Below are positions 16,549 through 25,526 of a stretch of DNA of 51,831 bases, in pieces. Each line of letters begins with the position of its first letter. Position 1 is the first letter of the stretch. The translations under genes were made by a program, and so were the position numbers. A model generated the notes under the pieces. It was not told the DNA's origin. It searched no databases and saw only the letters and a list, made by a program, of their open reading frames with translations. Source of the DNA: Oscillospiraceae bacterium (lineage in GTDB: Bacteria; Bacillota; Clostridia; Oscillospirales; Acutalibacteraceae); contig CADABX010000011.1 in assembly GCA_902786285.1 (NCBI GenBank), positions 1 to 51,831 of the forward strand, given 5' to 3'.

Positions 16549-17190
16549 ATGAAAACGATATTATTTCAGGGTGATTCCATCACCGATTGTTATCGCAACC
16601 GTGATGATGACGAAAACCTCGGCAACGGCTATCCGCGGCTGCTGGAGGCGGATCTCGGGTTTCGTTTTCCGGGGCAGTACCGCTTTTTAAACCGCGGCAA
16701 CAGCGGCAACCGGATTCCAGATCTGTATGCGCGGATCGTCCGGGATATGATCAACCTGCAGCCGGATTATCTGAGCATCCTGATCGGCATCAACGACGTC
16801 TGGCGCGGGATCGATTCCAATTACGCCACCGGCGCCAAGCGTTTTGAAAAGCTGTACCATCTGCTTATAGAGGATCTGCGGGAATCTTTGCCGGATTGTA
16901 AGCTGATGCTGCTCGAGCCGTTTGTGCTGGAAGGTACCGCCACTGTCGACCGTGAAGACCGTCCGGACAGTCTGCGGCGGTTTCGTACCGAGGTTGCCGA
17001 ACTGTCGCAGATTACGCGCAGCGTTGCCGAAGCATACGGCGCTGTATTTGTGCCGCTGCAGCAGGCGTTTAACGACGCGCTGGAGTTTGCACCGGCCGAC
17101 TACTGGCTGATTGACGGTGTGCATCCGACGGCCACAGGCCATGCGTTGATTGCGCGTGAATGGCTCAAAGCGTTTCGCACGCTGGACTAA
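16549..17190 (+). CDS. SGNH/GDSL-family esterase/lipase
   Basis: The 213-aa enzyme has all four SGNH blocks: FQGDSIT with nucleophile S10, the glycine/asparagine block RGNSGN (49-54), LIGINDVW with the block III asparagine (82), and DGVHPTATGH with catalytic D189 and H192. There is no signal peptide, so it acts in the cytoplasm, probably on acetylated sugars or other short-chain esters. It follows AAGGAGCGATCGT and precedes tcdA by 15 bp. Confidence 0.88.
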   Translation: MKTILFQGDSITDCYRNRDDDENLGNGYPRLLEADLGFRFPGQYRFLNRGNSGNRIPDLYARIVRDMINLQPDYLSILIGINDVWRGIDSNYATGAKRFEKLYHLLIEDLRESLPDCKLMLLEPFVLEGTATVDREDRPDSLRRFRTEVAELSQITRSVAEAYGAVFVPLQQAFNDALEFAPADYWLIDGVHPTATGHALIAREWLKAFRTLD

Positions 17191-17205
17191 AAGGGGAGCG
17201 TAACC

Positions 17206-17934
17206 ATGGACGACCAATTTTCACGCACCCGTCTGCTGCTCGGTGACGACGGAATCGAAAAGCTGAAAAACGCGCGTGTGGCCGTGTTCGGCGTCGGCGG
17301 CGTCGGCGGCTACGCGGTGGAGGCGCTGGCCCGTGCCGGCGTCGGGTCGCTCGACCTGATTGATAACGATACGGTCGCATGCAGCAACCTCAACCGTCAG
17401 ATTATCGCCACGCATGACACGATCGGCAAGCTGAAGGTTGACGTGGCAGCCGACCGCGTGCATGCCATCAACCCGGATTGTACCGTGCGCGTATATCGCA
17501 CGTTTTATCTGCCGGAGAACAAAGATCAGTTCGACTTCTCGCAGTACGACTACGTGGTCGACGCGATCGACACCGTCAGCGGCAAAATTTCGCTTGTGCT
17601 GCAGGCGAAGGAGACCGGCGTGCCGATCATCAGCGCCATGGGTGCGGGCAACAAGCTTGACCCGTCCCGGTTCGAGGTTGCCGACCTTTATAAAACCAGC
17701 GTCTGTCCGCTCGCGCGCGTCATGCGCACCGAGTGCCGCAAACGCGGGATCAAGCACTTAAAGGTGGTCTATTCCAAAGAGCCGCCCGTCACACCCTTGG
17801 AATCGGCGGAGGATATGGCACCGGGCAAACGCAGTGTGCCCGGCTCCGTGTCGTTCGTCCCTGCGGCGGCTGGGCTGATCCTTGCCGGAGAGGTCGTCCG
17901 CGACCTTGTCGGATTGTCTCGGAAACAGGGCTGA
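17206..17934 (+). CDS. tcdA: tRNA threonylcarbamoyladenosine dehydratase TcdA
   Basis: An E1-like enzyme of 242 aa that cyclises t6A37 of tRNA to ct6A using ATP. The nucleotide-binding GVGGVGG lies at residues 29-35. DNDTVACSNLNRQ is the E1-family metal/adenylation segment, and a Cys-containing DLYKTSVCPLARVMR block is typical of TcdA. It lacks the ThiF CXXC zinc motifs, which separates it from ThiF/MoeB. AAGGGGAGCG precedes ATG 17206. It is probably co-transcribed with the upstream SGNH hydrolase. Confidence 0.88.
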   Translation: MDDQFSRTRLLLGDDGIEKLKNARVAVFGVGGVGGYAVEALARAGVGSLDLIDNDTVACSNLNRQIIATHDTIGKLKVDVAADRVHAINPDCTVRVYRTFYLPENKDQFDFSQYDYVVDAIDTVSGKISLVLQAKETGVPIISAMGAGNKLDPSRFEVADLYKTSVCPLARVMRTECRKRGIKHLKVVYSKEPPVTPLESAEDMAPGKRSVPGSVSFVPAAAGLILAGEVVRDLVGLSRKQG

Positions 17935-17962
17935 CGAAAGCTAAAAAAGTTTGAAAATAGGC

Positions 17963-17991
17963 TTGACAAACGGGACGAACCGTGATAATAT
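17963..17991 (+). promoter_or_regulatory. Strong SigA promoter for infC-rpmI-rplT
   Basis: TTGACA (17963-17968), a 17-bp spacer and TAATAT (17986-17991) with extended -10 TGA. Only one position departs from the consensus in each of the -10 and extended elements. Confidence 0.9.
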
Positions 17992-17997
17992 AACTGC

Positions 17998-18131
17998 ACA
18001 ACAAAGAAGAGCAGCTATGCGTCTCACCTTGCCGAATCTCGTTTTGGCGGGTCAATAACCTCAAAAGGCTTATTGTGCGTGAACGGATAGACCCTGTTCA
18101 CGCTTTGATTTTGTCAATATTTTGGAGGTGT
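17998..18131 (+). promoter_or_regulatory. Structured infC leader with terminator-like hairpin (candidate L20-type autoregulatory leader)
   Basis: About 135 bases separate the predicted transcription start from the infC start codon. They contain a GCCGAA/TTTGGC hairpin near 18032-18050 and a perfect 8-bp stem GCGTGAAC/GTTCACGC (18077-18103) followed by TTTGATTTT, which looks like an intrinsic terminator ahead of the gene. In Firmicutes the infC-rpmI-rplT leader is regulated by binding of ribosomal protein L20 with premature termination. I infer a comparable device here from position and shape; I cannot confirm the L20-site fold by eye. Confidence 0.55.
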
Positions 18132-18656
18132 ATGAACATCGCTATCAAAGAAATGCAGATCAATGAGGCTATCCGTGACAGTGAGCTGCGCGTCATCGCC
18201 GGCGACGGCGAGATGCTCGGTATCATGTCTGCAGCCGAAGCGCTGAAGATCGCAGAAGAAAAGAACCTCGATCTTGTCAAGATCGCTCCGCAGGCAAAGC
18301 CACCCGTGTGTAAGATCATGGACTACAGCAAGTATCGTTTCGAGCAGGCCAAGCGCGAAAAGGAAGCCAGAAAGAACCAGCATGTCATCGAAATCAAAGA
18401 GATTCGTCTTTCTTTGAACATCGACAAGCACGACTTCGAAACCAAGGTCAACCATGCCAAACGCTTCTTGACCGACGGCAACAAAGTCAAGGTTTCCATC
18501 CGGTTCCGCGGCCGCGAAATGGCACATCCCGAAAACGGCCTTGTCACCATGAGCAATTTCGCTGAGGCTTGTCAGGAGTTCTGCGTTGTAGAAAAAAGCG
18601 CAAAGCTTGAAGGCAGATCTATGATGATGTTCCTGGCGCCGAAAACCAAAAAGTAA
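18132..18656 (+). CDS. infC: Translation initiation factor IF-3
   Basis: IF-3 binds the 30S subunit and enforces start-codon and initiator-tRNA selection. The 174-aa protein shows the N-domain [18 protein letters not shown], the linker [24 protein letters not shown], and the C-domain [17 protein letters not shown] through [15 protein letters not shown] 18132 is chosen because TTGGAGGTG lies directly upstream. An upstream in-frame GTG at 18075 would fall inside the leader hairpin. It is first gene of infC-rpmI-rplT. Confidence 0.95.
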   Translation: MNIAIKEMQINEAIRDSELRVIAGDGEMLGIMSAAEALKIAEEKNLDLVKIAPQAKPPVCKIMDYSKYRFEQAKREKEARKNQHVIEIKEIRLSLNIDKHDFETKVNHAKRFLTDGNKVKVSIRFRGREMAHPENGLVTMSNFAEACQEFCVVEKSAKLEGRSMMMFLAPKTKK

Positions 18657-18673
18657 TAACAGGAGGAATTCAA

Positions 18674-18871
18674 ATGCCTAAAATTAAGACCCACAGCGGT
18701 GCAAAAAAGCGCTTTAAGCTTTCCAAGAACGGAAAACCCATCCGCGCCCATGCGTACAAATCGCACATCCTGACCAAGAAGAACACCAAGCGCAAGAGAA
18801 ATCTGCGCAAGACAGAAGTTGCCGACGTGACGAATCAGAAGCAGATCAAGCGTCTTGTTCCTTATAAATAA
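18674..18871 (+). CDS. rpmI: 50S ribosomal protein L35
   Basis: A 65-aa, very basic protein with the L35 start [15 protein letters not shown] and end [10 protein letters not shown], normal length for the family. AGGAGGAATTCAA precedes it. It lies 17 bp after infC and 51 bp before rplT, the universal bacterial order. Confidence 0.97.
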   Translation: MPKIKTHSGAKKRFKLSKNGKPIRAHAYKSHILTKKNTKRKRNLRKTEVADVTNQKQIKRLVPYK

Positions 18872-18922
18872 GAAACGGCTCTTTCTGAAAAACACTGAAT
18901 GTAACAACGGAGGTAATGACTC

Positions 18923-19276
18923 ATGGCTCGTATTAAAGGCGCAATGATGACGCGCAAGAGAAGAAATAAAGTCCTCAAGCTTGCGAAGGGCTACTACGGC
19001 TCCAAGCACAGCCTGTTTAAAACAGCGAAGCAGGCCGTAATGAAATCCGGCAACTACGCTTATATCGGCAGAAAGCAGAAAAAGCGCGACTTCCGCCGTC
19101 TGTGGATCACCCGCATTTCCGCTGCCTGCAAGCTCAACGGCATCAACTATTCGACGTTTATGAACGGTCTCAAGAAAGCCGGCGTCACGCTGAACAGAAA
19201 GATGCTGTCCGAAATCGCGATCGCCGATCCCGCTGCGTTCACCGCGCTTGTGGAACAGGCGAAGGCTGCGCTGTAA
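18923..19276 (+). CDS. rplT: 50S ribosomal protein L20
   Basis: A 117-aa basic 23S rRNA-binding protein essential for early 50S assembly, and in Firmicutes the repressor of its own operon. Landmarks are the [29 protein letters not shown]-type start and the [16 protein letters not shown] segment. GGAGGTAATGACTC precedes ATG 18923. A hairpin follows the stop codon. Confidence 0.97.
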   Translation: MARIKGAMMTRKRRNKVLKLAKGYYGSKHSLFKTAKQAVMKSGNYAYIGRKQKKRDFRRLWITRISAACKLNGINYSTFMNGLKKAGVTLNRKMLSEIAIADPAAFTALVEQAKAAL

Positions 19277-19287
19277 GACAACGAATC

Positions 19288-19326
19288 ATACGTCAGAGTT
19301 ACGGCTCTGGCGTATTTGTCATTTTA
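19288..19326 (+). terminator. Hairpin terminator after rplT
   Basis: An 11-bp stem ATACGTCAGAG/CTCTGGCGTAT (one G-U pair), loop TTACGG, then TTGTCATTTT. The U tract is interrupted, so termination may be incomplete. Confidence 0.7.
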
Positions 19327-19350
19327 TGTTTCATTGAAGGATACTCCATT

Positions 19351-20136
19351 ATGATGGTGAAAATCGAAAGTTTGCAAAACGAAAGCGTCAAACACGCCCG
19401 GAAGCTGGCTGATTCCGCGTCGTTTCGCCGGGCCGAAAACGCCTTCTTTCTGGAGGGCCTGCGCCTGTGCTGCGACGCTGCAGAAACCGGTATTTCCGTT
19501 AAACAGTGCTTTGTGACGCAGCAGGCGTTGGACAAAGACGAAGCACGGCTGACTTCGCTGCTTTCCGCGGCCGGACAATTCTTTCTGGTTTCGTCTTCTG
19601 TGGCGCAAAAGCTGTCGCAGACCCAGTCACCGCAGGGCGTGTTCTGTGTGTGTGAAATGCCGCAAAAGCAAGCGTCGCTGCAGCCCGGCGGCGTCTATGT
19701 GGCGCTCGATCATATTCAGGATCCGGCGAACCTCGGCGCAATCATCCGCACGGCGGAGGCGCTCGGAATCGACGGCGCGGTGCTGTGCGGCTGCTGTGAT
19801 GTGTATAACCCGAAGGCGCAGCGCGCGGCAATGGGTTCGCTTTTGCGTTTACCGCTGATTGCAACGGATGATCTGCCCACGTTTTTACTGGAACAGCAAT
19901 CGAAAAACGGCTTTCGTCTGCTGGCAACAACGCCCGACGCCGGCGCACAAAAGCTGACAACGCTCGATCTTTCCGGCGGCGTGATCGCCGTGATCGGCAA
20001 CGAGGGCAACGGTGTGACACAGCAAGTGCTTTCAATCTGCAATCGGGTGACAATCCCGATGAACGGCCGCGCTGAATCGCTCAACGCGTCGATGGCTGCG
20101 GCAATCACCATGTGGGAGCTGGTGCGTAAACGATGA
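19351..20136 (+). CDS. TrmH/SpoU-family RNA 2'-O-methyltransferase
   Basis: A 261-aa SPOUT methyltransferase. An N-terminal substrate-binding domain (about residues 5-85) is followed by the knotted catalytic domain, with motif 1 DHIQDPANLGAIIRTAEALG, motif 2 AVIGNEGNGV and motif 3 IPMNGRAESLNASMAAAI. It methylates ribose 2'-OH in rRNA or tRNA; the target is not predictable. The start ATGATG 19351 follows GAAGGA; either ATG may be used. It ends in ATGA overlap with dprA. A TrmH-type gene after infC-rpmI-rplT is common in Firmicutes. Confidence 0.87.
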   Translation: MMVKIESLQNESVKHARKLADSASFRRAENAFFLEGLRLCCDAAETGISVKQCFVTQQALDKDEARLTSLLSAAGQFFLVSSSVAQKLSQTQSPQGVFCVCEMPQKQASLQPGGVYVALDHIQDPANLGAIIRTAEALGIDGAVLCGCCDVYNPKAQRAAMGSLLRLPLIATDDLPTFLLEQQSKNGFRLLATTPDAGAQKLTTLDLSGGVIAVIGNEGNGVTQQVLSICNRVTIPMNGRAESLNASMAAAITMWELVRKR

Positions 20137-21401
20137 TCGGGGATACGGAAAACACGGTTTATTGGCTCTGGCTGCAAAACCGACTCGGCGCCGGCGCCAG
20201 GATTGCCGATATATTGCGCTATTTTGAATCTGCGCGCGTCTTCTGGGCCGCGGGCGAAAATGCCTATCGCCAATGCGACTGCTTTGGTACGCTGCGTTCC
20301 TTTTCACAAAAACGTCTGCCGCTGCTGCTCGACAAATCGCTCGACGACTGCCGCGAGATTCAGGCGCTGTGTGAAAAGCAGCATATCACTGTCCTGACTC
20401 CGGATGATCCGCGTTATCCTGCTCGGTTACGTGCTTTGCGTGATCTGCCTGCGGTACTCTATGTGCGCGGCGATCCGGCGTGTTTGGATGCTGAAAAATC
20501 GTTTGCTGTCATCGGCGCCCGTGCGCCGACCGACTATGCGAAGGACGCAGCGGCTGAAATATCGTCTGTTCTGGCGGAAAACGGCTGTACCGTCGTTTCC
20601 GGCGGCGCAATCGGCATCGACACCGTTGCGCACGAAGGCGCGTTGAAACATCAAAAACCGACCGTGCTCGTCATGGGCTGCGGTCACGGCGCAAACTATC
20701 TGCATGAAAACGCCGGACTGCGAAAACGCGTGGCGTCCTGCGGCGCACTTGTGACAGAATATCCGCCGCTGCAAAATCCGGAGCGCGGATCGTTTCCGCT
20801 GCGCAACCGGCTGATTGCGGGTTTGTCCGATGCAGTGGTCATCGTGCAGGCAGGCGCCGGCAGCGGAACGCTGAACACGGCAACCCATGCCGTCAGGCAG
20901 GGGAAGGATCTGTTTGTGCTGCCCGGCAGCCGCGACAGTCTGAGCTTTGCCGGCTCTAACCAGCTGCTGCTCGACGGCGCCCATGCGGTCACCCATGGCG
21001 CGGACGTGTTGGCGTATTACGACACTGTTTTCAGCGCAAAAATCGCGCTGAAGGAACTGAAAAGAGGAGAGCCGTTCGGCGATCTGTTTGATTTGCCGCC
21101 GGCAAAAACCAAGGCGGAACAGCCGTCGAAGCCTGCCGCACAGCAGCATGTGCGGCAGACACAATCCAAACAGGAAATCCCTGCATCTTCCGGCAAAGAA
21201 AAAATTTACAATTTTGTGCCGGAAAATGTTTCTAAAAACGCGCAAATCGTGTATAATATACTGCAAACGCAGCCCTGCGTGCTGGACGAGCTTGTACGCC
21301 GAAGCGGCCTTTTGGTGCCGCAGGTGCTCTCGTCTCTGACAGAACTCGAGCTGCTCGGCGCCGTTGCGCGCGATGAAAACGCGGTTTATACCTGCGTGTG
21401 A
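20133..21401 (+). CDS. dprA: DNA-processing protein DprA (DNA uptake / recombination mediator)
   Basis: DprA loads RecA onto incoming single-stranded DNA during transformation. The 422-aa protein has a helical N-terminus, a Rossmann-like SMF domain (residues about 85-300; VVSGGAIGIDTVAHEGAL, PLRNRLIAGLSDAVVIVQAGAGSGTLNTA, FVLPGS), a Pro/Lys/Gln-rich linker and a winged-helix C-terminal domain (about 355-422). SGGAIGID deviates from the usual SGxAxGID. It overlaps the methyltransferase by 4 bp and precedes topA, the dprA-topA-trmFO order of B. subtilis and relatives. No other competence genes are in view. Confidence 0.92.
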   Translation: MIGDTENTVYWLWLQNRLGAGARIADILRYFESARVFWAAGENAYRQCDCFGTLRSFSQKRLPLLLDKSLDDCREIQALCEKQHITVLTPDDPRYPARLRALRDLPAVLYVRGDPACLDAEKSFAVIGARAPTDYAKDAAAEISSVLAENGCTVVSGGAIGIDTVAHEGALKHQKPTVLVMGCGHGANYLHENAGLRKRVASCGALVTEYPPLQNPERGSFPLRNRLIAGLSDAVVIVQAGAGSGTLNTATHAVRQGKDLFVLPGSRDSLSFAGSNQLLLDGAHAVTHGADVLAYYDTVFSAKIALKELKRGEPFGDLFDLPPAKTKAEQPSKPAAQQHVRQTQSKQEIPASSGKEKIYNFVPENVSKNAQIVYNILQTQPCVLDELVRRSGLLVPQVLSSLTELELLGAVARDENAVYTCV

Positions 21402-21428
21402 TATATCATAGGAATTAAAGGTGAATCT

Positions 21429-23522
21429 ATGTCTGATTTAATTATCGTTGAGTCGCCCTCCAAGGCGAAAACACTCAAAAACTATCTCGGCAAAGGCTAT
21501 GACGTCATCGCTTCCAAGGGCCATGTCCGCGATCTGCCGGCGGCCCGTCTGAGCGTGGATATCCAACACGACTTTGCGCCGAAATATGCCGTTGTCAAGG
21601 GCAAGGAAAAGCTCGTCAAGGAGCTGCAGGAAGCGGTCAAAAAGAGCGACAAGGTCTATCTTGCAACCGACCCGGACCGCGAGGGCGAAGCGATCTCGTG
21701 GCATCTGGCGTCGCTGCTGGGTCTCGATCTGTCGGAAAAAAACCGCGTGACGTTTAACGAGATCACAAAAACCGGCGTCAAAAACGGCATGGCCGCGCCG
21801 CGCAAGGTCGATCTCGATCTGGTCAACGCGCAGCAGGCACGCCGCATTCTGGACCGTCTGGTGGGCTATAAGCTGTCGCCCTTTGTCTCGCAAAAGATCC
21901 GCCGCGGTCTTTCCGCCGGCCGGGTGCAAAGCGTAGCCGTGCGCATGATCTGCGACCGGGAGGAGGAGATCCGCGCATTCGTGCCGCAGGAATATTGGAC
22001 GATCGAAGGCAAGTTTCTCGACGGCCGCCGCGTGATCAACGCGACACTGCACGAGGACGAAAACGGCAAACTCGAGATTCATAATGAGCAGGAGGCCGAC
22101 GCGCTGCTGCAGCGCATGGCGGCGTATACATTTTCCGTCAGCGCACTCAAAAAGGGCACCCGCAAGATCAACCCCTTGCCGCCGTTTATCACATCGACCA
22201 TGCAGCAGGAGGCCGCCAAAAAGCTCGGCTTCCGCACGGAGCGCACCATGCAGATCGCGCAGCAGCTGTATGAAGGCGTCGATCTCGGCAATCGCGGCGC
22301 TGTGGGTCTCATCACCTACATGCGTACCGACTCCATGCGTGTGTCAGACGAAGCGAGAAGCGCCGCTGCGGCGCTGATCTCCGCCGTGTACGGCGCACAG
22401 TATGTACCCGAAAAACCCAATGTTTATAAATCCCGCGCCAACGCACAGGACGGCCACGAAGCCATCCGTCCGTCCGATGTGAACCTCACGCCGGAATCGG
22501 TCAAGAGCTTTCTGACAAGCGAGCAGTTTAAACTCTATGATCTCATCTGGAAACGCTTTATCGCGTCGCAGATGGCTGCCGGTGTGCAAAGTACGGTCAA
22601 GCTTGACATCCGCGGCAATGCGGAAGGCGACAGCAAGCATTTCGTTCTTTTCCGCGCCAACGGCCACTCCATGAAATTCGACGGCTGCACGCGTGTGTAT
22701 GACCTCGGCGAAGGCAAGGATGCGTTGCTGCCGGTAGATCTGAAACCGGGCGATCCGCTGAAAACGCGGGAAATCAGCAAGAGCCAGCATTTCACCCAGC
22801 CGCCGGCGCGCTACAGCGAGCAGTCGCTGATCAAGGCGCTTGAAGAAAACGGCGTGGGCCGTCCGAGCACCTATGCGACAATCATCTCCACCATCGTTAA
22901 ACGCGAGTATGTCCAGCGCAAAAACAAGCAGCTGATCCCGACCGAGCTCGGCGAAGCGATCTCCAAGCTGTTGAAAGAGACCTTCCCGAAGATCGTCAAC
23001 ACCAAATTCACCGCGCAGATGGAAACCGGCCTTGACCGCGTCGGCGACGGCGAAGAGGACTATGTGGCGTTGCTGCACAGCTTCTATGACGATTTTGAAA
23101 AGACGCTCAAAAAAGTCAAGGATGACATGAAGGACGTCAAGATCCAGCTTCAGGAGGATCAGACGGACATCCCGTGCGAAAAGTGCGGGCGTATGATGGT
23201 CGTCAAGGTCGGGCGCTTCGGCAAATTCCTTGCCTGCCCGGGCTATCCCGCCTGCAAGAACACAAAGCCTTATGTGGTCGACACGGCGGCGCGCTGTCCG
23301 AAATGTGGTGGCAAGGTCGTGGAAAAAAAGAGCAAGCGCGGCTACACTTTCTTCGGCTGCGAAAAATGGCCGGAATGCGATTTCGTCACCTGGGACAAGC
23401 CGACCAAAGAAACCTGCCCCAACTGCGGCAGCGCCCTGTTTAAGGGCAAGGGCGGCATGCTTTCCTGCTTAAAGGAAGGCTGCGGCTATTCGCGCAGGGA
23501 CAAAAAGAAAAAAGAAGACTGA
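21429..23522 (+). CDS. topA: DNA topoisomerase I
   Basis: A type IA topoisomerase that relaxes negative supercoils. The 697-aa protein opens with a toprim domain (IVESPSKAKTL, and the acidic DPDREGE triad at residues 81-87). The active-site tyrosine is Y297 in LITYMRTDS. SAGRVQSVAVR and the KALEENGVGRPSTYATII motif follow. The C-terminus from about residue 583 carries three four-cysteine zinc ribbons (CEKC...C...C, CPKC...C...C, CPNC...C...C) that bind ssDNA. Length and architecture are typical of Firmicutes TopA. Confidence 0.96.
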   Translation: MSDLIIVESPSKAKTLKNYLGKGYDVIASKGHVRDLPAARLSVDIQHDFAPKYAVVKGKEKLVKELQEAVKKSDKVYLATDPDREGEAISWHLASLLGLDLSEKNRVTFNEITKTGVKNGMAAPRKVDLDLVNAQQARRILDRLVGYKLSPFVSQKIRRGLSAGRVQSVAVRMICDREEEIRAFVPQEYWTIEGKFLDGRRVINATLHEDENGKLEIHNEQEADALLQRMAAYTFSVSALKKGTRKINPLPPFITSTMQQEAAKKLGFRTERTMQIAQQLYEGVDLGNRGAVGLITYMRTDSMRVSDEARSAAAALISAVYGAQYVPEKPNVYKSRANAQDGHEAIRPSDVNLTPESVKSFLTSEQFKLYDLIWKRFIASQMAAGVQSTVKLDIRGNAEGDSKHFVLFRANGHSMKFDGCTRVYDLGEGKDALLPVDLKPGDPLKTREISKSQHFTQPPARYSEQSLIKALEENGVGRPSTYATIISTIVKREYVQRKNKQLIPTELGEAISKLLKETFPKIVNTKFTAQMETGLDRVGDGEEDYVALLHSFYDDFEKTLKKVKDDMKDVKIQLQEDQTDIPCEKCGRMMVVKVGRFGKFLACPGYPACKNTKPYVVDTAARCPKCGGKVVEKKSKRGYTFFGCEKWPECDFVTWDKPTKETCPNCGSALFKGKGGMLSCLKEGCGYSRRDKKKKED

Positions 23523-23536
23523 AAAGGAGGACAGAC

Positions 23537-24856
23537 ATGAACGAGCAGATCATCGTGATCGGCGGCGGCCTGGCCGGTGTGGAGGCCGCGTGGACAGCGG
23601 CAAACCTCGGCGCGAGCGTGACGCTGTTTGAAATGAAAGGCGAACGCTTTTCGCCGGCGCATCACTCGATGGATCTTGCCGAGCTTGTCTGTTCCAATTC
23701 GCTCAAAGCCAAGCGCCTTGCGTCTGCGGCGGGTCTGATGAAAGAGGAGATGCGCCGCATGGGCTCGCTGTGTGTGCGCTGCGCCGAACGGTGTGAAGTC
23801 CCTGCCGGCGGCGCGCTGGCGGTGGATCGCGACGCGTTTTCACGTTTGGTTACCGAAAAAATCACAGCGCATCCGAACATCACCCTTGTGCGCAAAGAGG
23901 TCACCGAGATTCCCGACGTGCCGTGCATTATTGCCGCAGGGCCGCTCGCGAGCGACGCGATCAGCGCAAGAATCAGCGAGCTGTGCGGCAGCGGGCTGTC
24001 ATTTTTCGACGCGGCAGCGCCGATCGTGACCAAAGAAAGTCTCGACCCCGATCATTATTTCACCGCGTCGCGCTATGAGCGCGGCGGCGAGGACGATTAC
24101 CTCAACTGCCCGATGAACAAGGAGGAATACGAAGCGTTTTATGAAGCGCTCATTTCCGCCGAATCCGCGCCGCTGCACAGCTTTGACCGCCGCAAGGACG
24201 TCTATGAAGGTTGTATGCCGATCGAAGTGATGGCGTCCCGCGGTAAAGACACCATCCGCTACGGTCCGCTCAAGCCCGTGGGTCTGCGCGACCCGAAGAC
24301 CGGCCACCGGCCGTGGGCGGTGCTGCAGTTGCGGCGGGAAACCAAAGAGGGCGATCTGCTCAACCTTGTGGGCTTTCAGACGAATCTCAAATTCAGCGAA
24401 CAAAAGCGGGTGTTCTCCATGATCCCGGCGCTCAAAAACGCCGAATTCATGCGCTACGGCGTAATGCACCGCAACACGTTTCTGGATGCACCGCGCCATC
24501 TGTGCGCCGATTACAGTCTCAAAACAAGGCCGGACCTCTTCTTTGCCGGGCAGATCACCGGTGTGGAGGGCTATATGGAATCGGCGCAAAGCGGCATATT
24601 GGCCGGCGCCAATCTGGTGCGCCGTTTGCGCAAAGAAAGCACACTGGTGTTGCCGCAAACGACCATCATGGGCGCTTTGGCGCATTATATCAGCGACGAA
24701 AGCGTCAAGGACTTTCAGCCTATGGGCGCGAACTTCGGTGTGTTGCCGCCGATCGAACCGCATATCCGCGACAAAAAAGCGCGTTATGAAGCGCTCTCCG
24801 TTCGCAGCTTACAAGACCTTGCAACTTATCTGGAACAGGAGGGATGGCATGTTTGA
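23537..24856 (+). CDS. trmFO: Methylenetetrahydrofolate-tRNA-(uracil-5-)-methyltransferase TrmFO
   Basis: An FAD- and folate-dependent enzyme that makes m5U54 in the T-loop of tRNA. The 439-aa protein has the FAD dinucleotide-binding start IIVIGGGLAGVEAAW, the family hallmark HHSMDLAELVCSNSLK, GGALAVDRDAFS, the central PWAVLQLR and the C-terminal FAD-site GQITGVEGYMESAQSG. GGAGGACAGAC precedes ATG 23537. It follows topA by 14 bp, as in B. subtilis. Its last 8 bp overlap rnc. Confidence 0.95.
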   Translation: MNEQIIVIGGGLAGVEAAWTAANLGASVTLFEMKGERFSPAHHSMDLAELVCSNSLKAKRLASAAGLMKEEMRRMGSLCVRCAERCEVPAGGALAVDRDAFSRLVTEKITAHPNITLVRKEVTEIPDVPCIIAAGPLASDAISARISELCGSGLSFFDAAAPIVTKESLDPDHYFTASRYERGGEDDYLNCPMNKEEYEAFYEALISAESAPLHSFDRRKDVYEGCMPIEVMASRGKDTIRYGPLKPVGLRDPKTGHRPWAVLQLRRETKEGDLLNLVGFQTNLKFSEQKRVFSMIPALKNAEFMRYGVMHRNTFLDAPRHLCADYSLKTRPDLFFAGQITGVEGYMESAQSGILAGANLVRRLRKESTLVLPQTTIMGALAHYISDESVKDFQPMGANFGVLPPIEPHIRDKKARYEALSVRSLQDLATYLEQEGWHV

Positions 24857-25526
24857 AGCCTTCCAGCAAACCATCGGATACACGTTTCGAAACGAAGCGT
24901 ATCTGGAAACCGCGTTTACACATTCCTCGTTCAAAAACGAACGCGGCCTGCACCGGGACTGCAACGAGCGGCTCGAATTTTTGGGCGACAGTGTGCTCGG
25001 CATGATCTCGGCCGACTATTTTTACCATAATCTGAGTCATCTGCCCGAGGGTGAGATGACCAAGCGTCGTGCAGCGTGCGTTTGCGAAAAATCGCTTTTC
25101 GGCTTTGCGCAGGAGATCGATCTTGGCAAATACATACTGCTCGGCAAAGGCGAAGAACGCACCGGCGGACGCAAACGCACGTCCATTCTGGCCGACGCGT
25201 TCGAAGCGGTCATCGCCGCCATCTATCTCGACGGCGGTATCGACGCGGCCCGTGATTTCGTGTTGCCGTTTCTCAAAAAGGCCGCCATGCAGGAACCGTC
25301 GTTCAGCGATTATAAAACGGCGCTGCAGGAGATTATCCAAAAGAATCCGGACGAGCATCTGAGCTATGTGCTTGTCGGCGAAAGCGGTCCGGATCACCAA
25401 AAGAGCTTTGAGGTGGAAGTCCATCTCAATTCCAACGTGATCGGCTCCGGCGTCGGCAGAAGCAAAAAGATTGCCGAGCAGGCCGCCGCCAAAGCCGCGC
25501 TGGAGCTGATGGGCATCCATTCATGA
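24849..25526 (+). CDS. rnc: Ribonuclease III
   Basis: A double-strand-specific endoribonuclease for rRNA and mRNA processing. The 225-aa protein has the RIII signature NERLEFLGDSVLG (from residue 39), a second acidic cluster ILADAFEAVIAAIYLDGG with the catalytic Asp/Glu, and a C-terminal dsRBD (about 153-222, ending IAEQAAAKAALELMG). ATG 24849 sits inside the end of trmFO behind CAGGAGGG. It heads the rnc - radical SAM - smc - ftsY cluster. Confidence 0.95.
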   Translation: MFEAFQQTIGYTFRNEAYLETAFTHSSFKNERGLHRDCNERLEFLGDSVLGMISADYFYHNLSHLPEGEMTKRRAACVCEKSLFGFAQEIDLGKYILLGKGEERTGGRKRTSILADAFEAVIAAIYLDGGIDAARDFVLPFLKKAAMQEPSFSDYKTALQEIIQKNPDEHLSYVLVGESGPDHQKSFEVEVHLNSNVIGSGVGRSKKIAEQAAAKAALELMGIHS

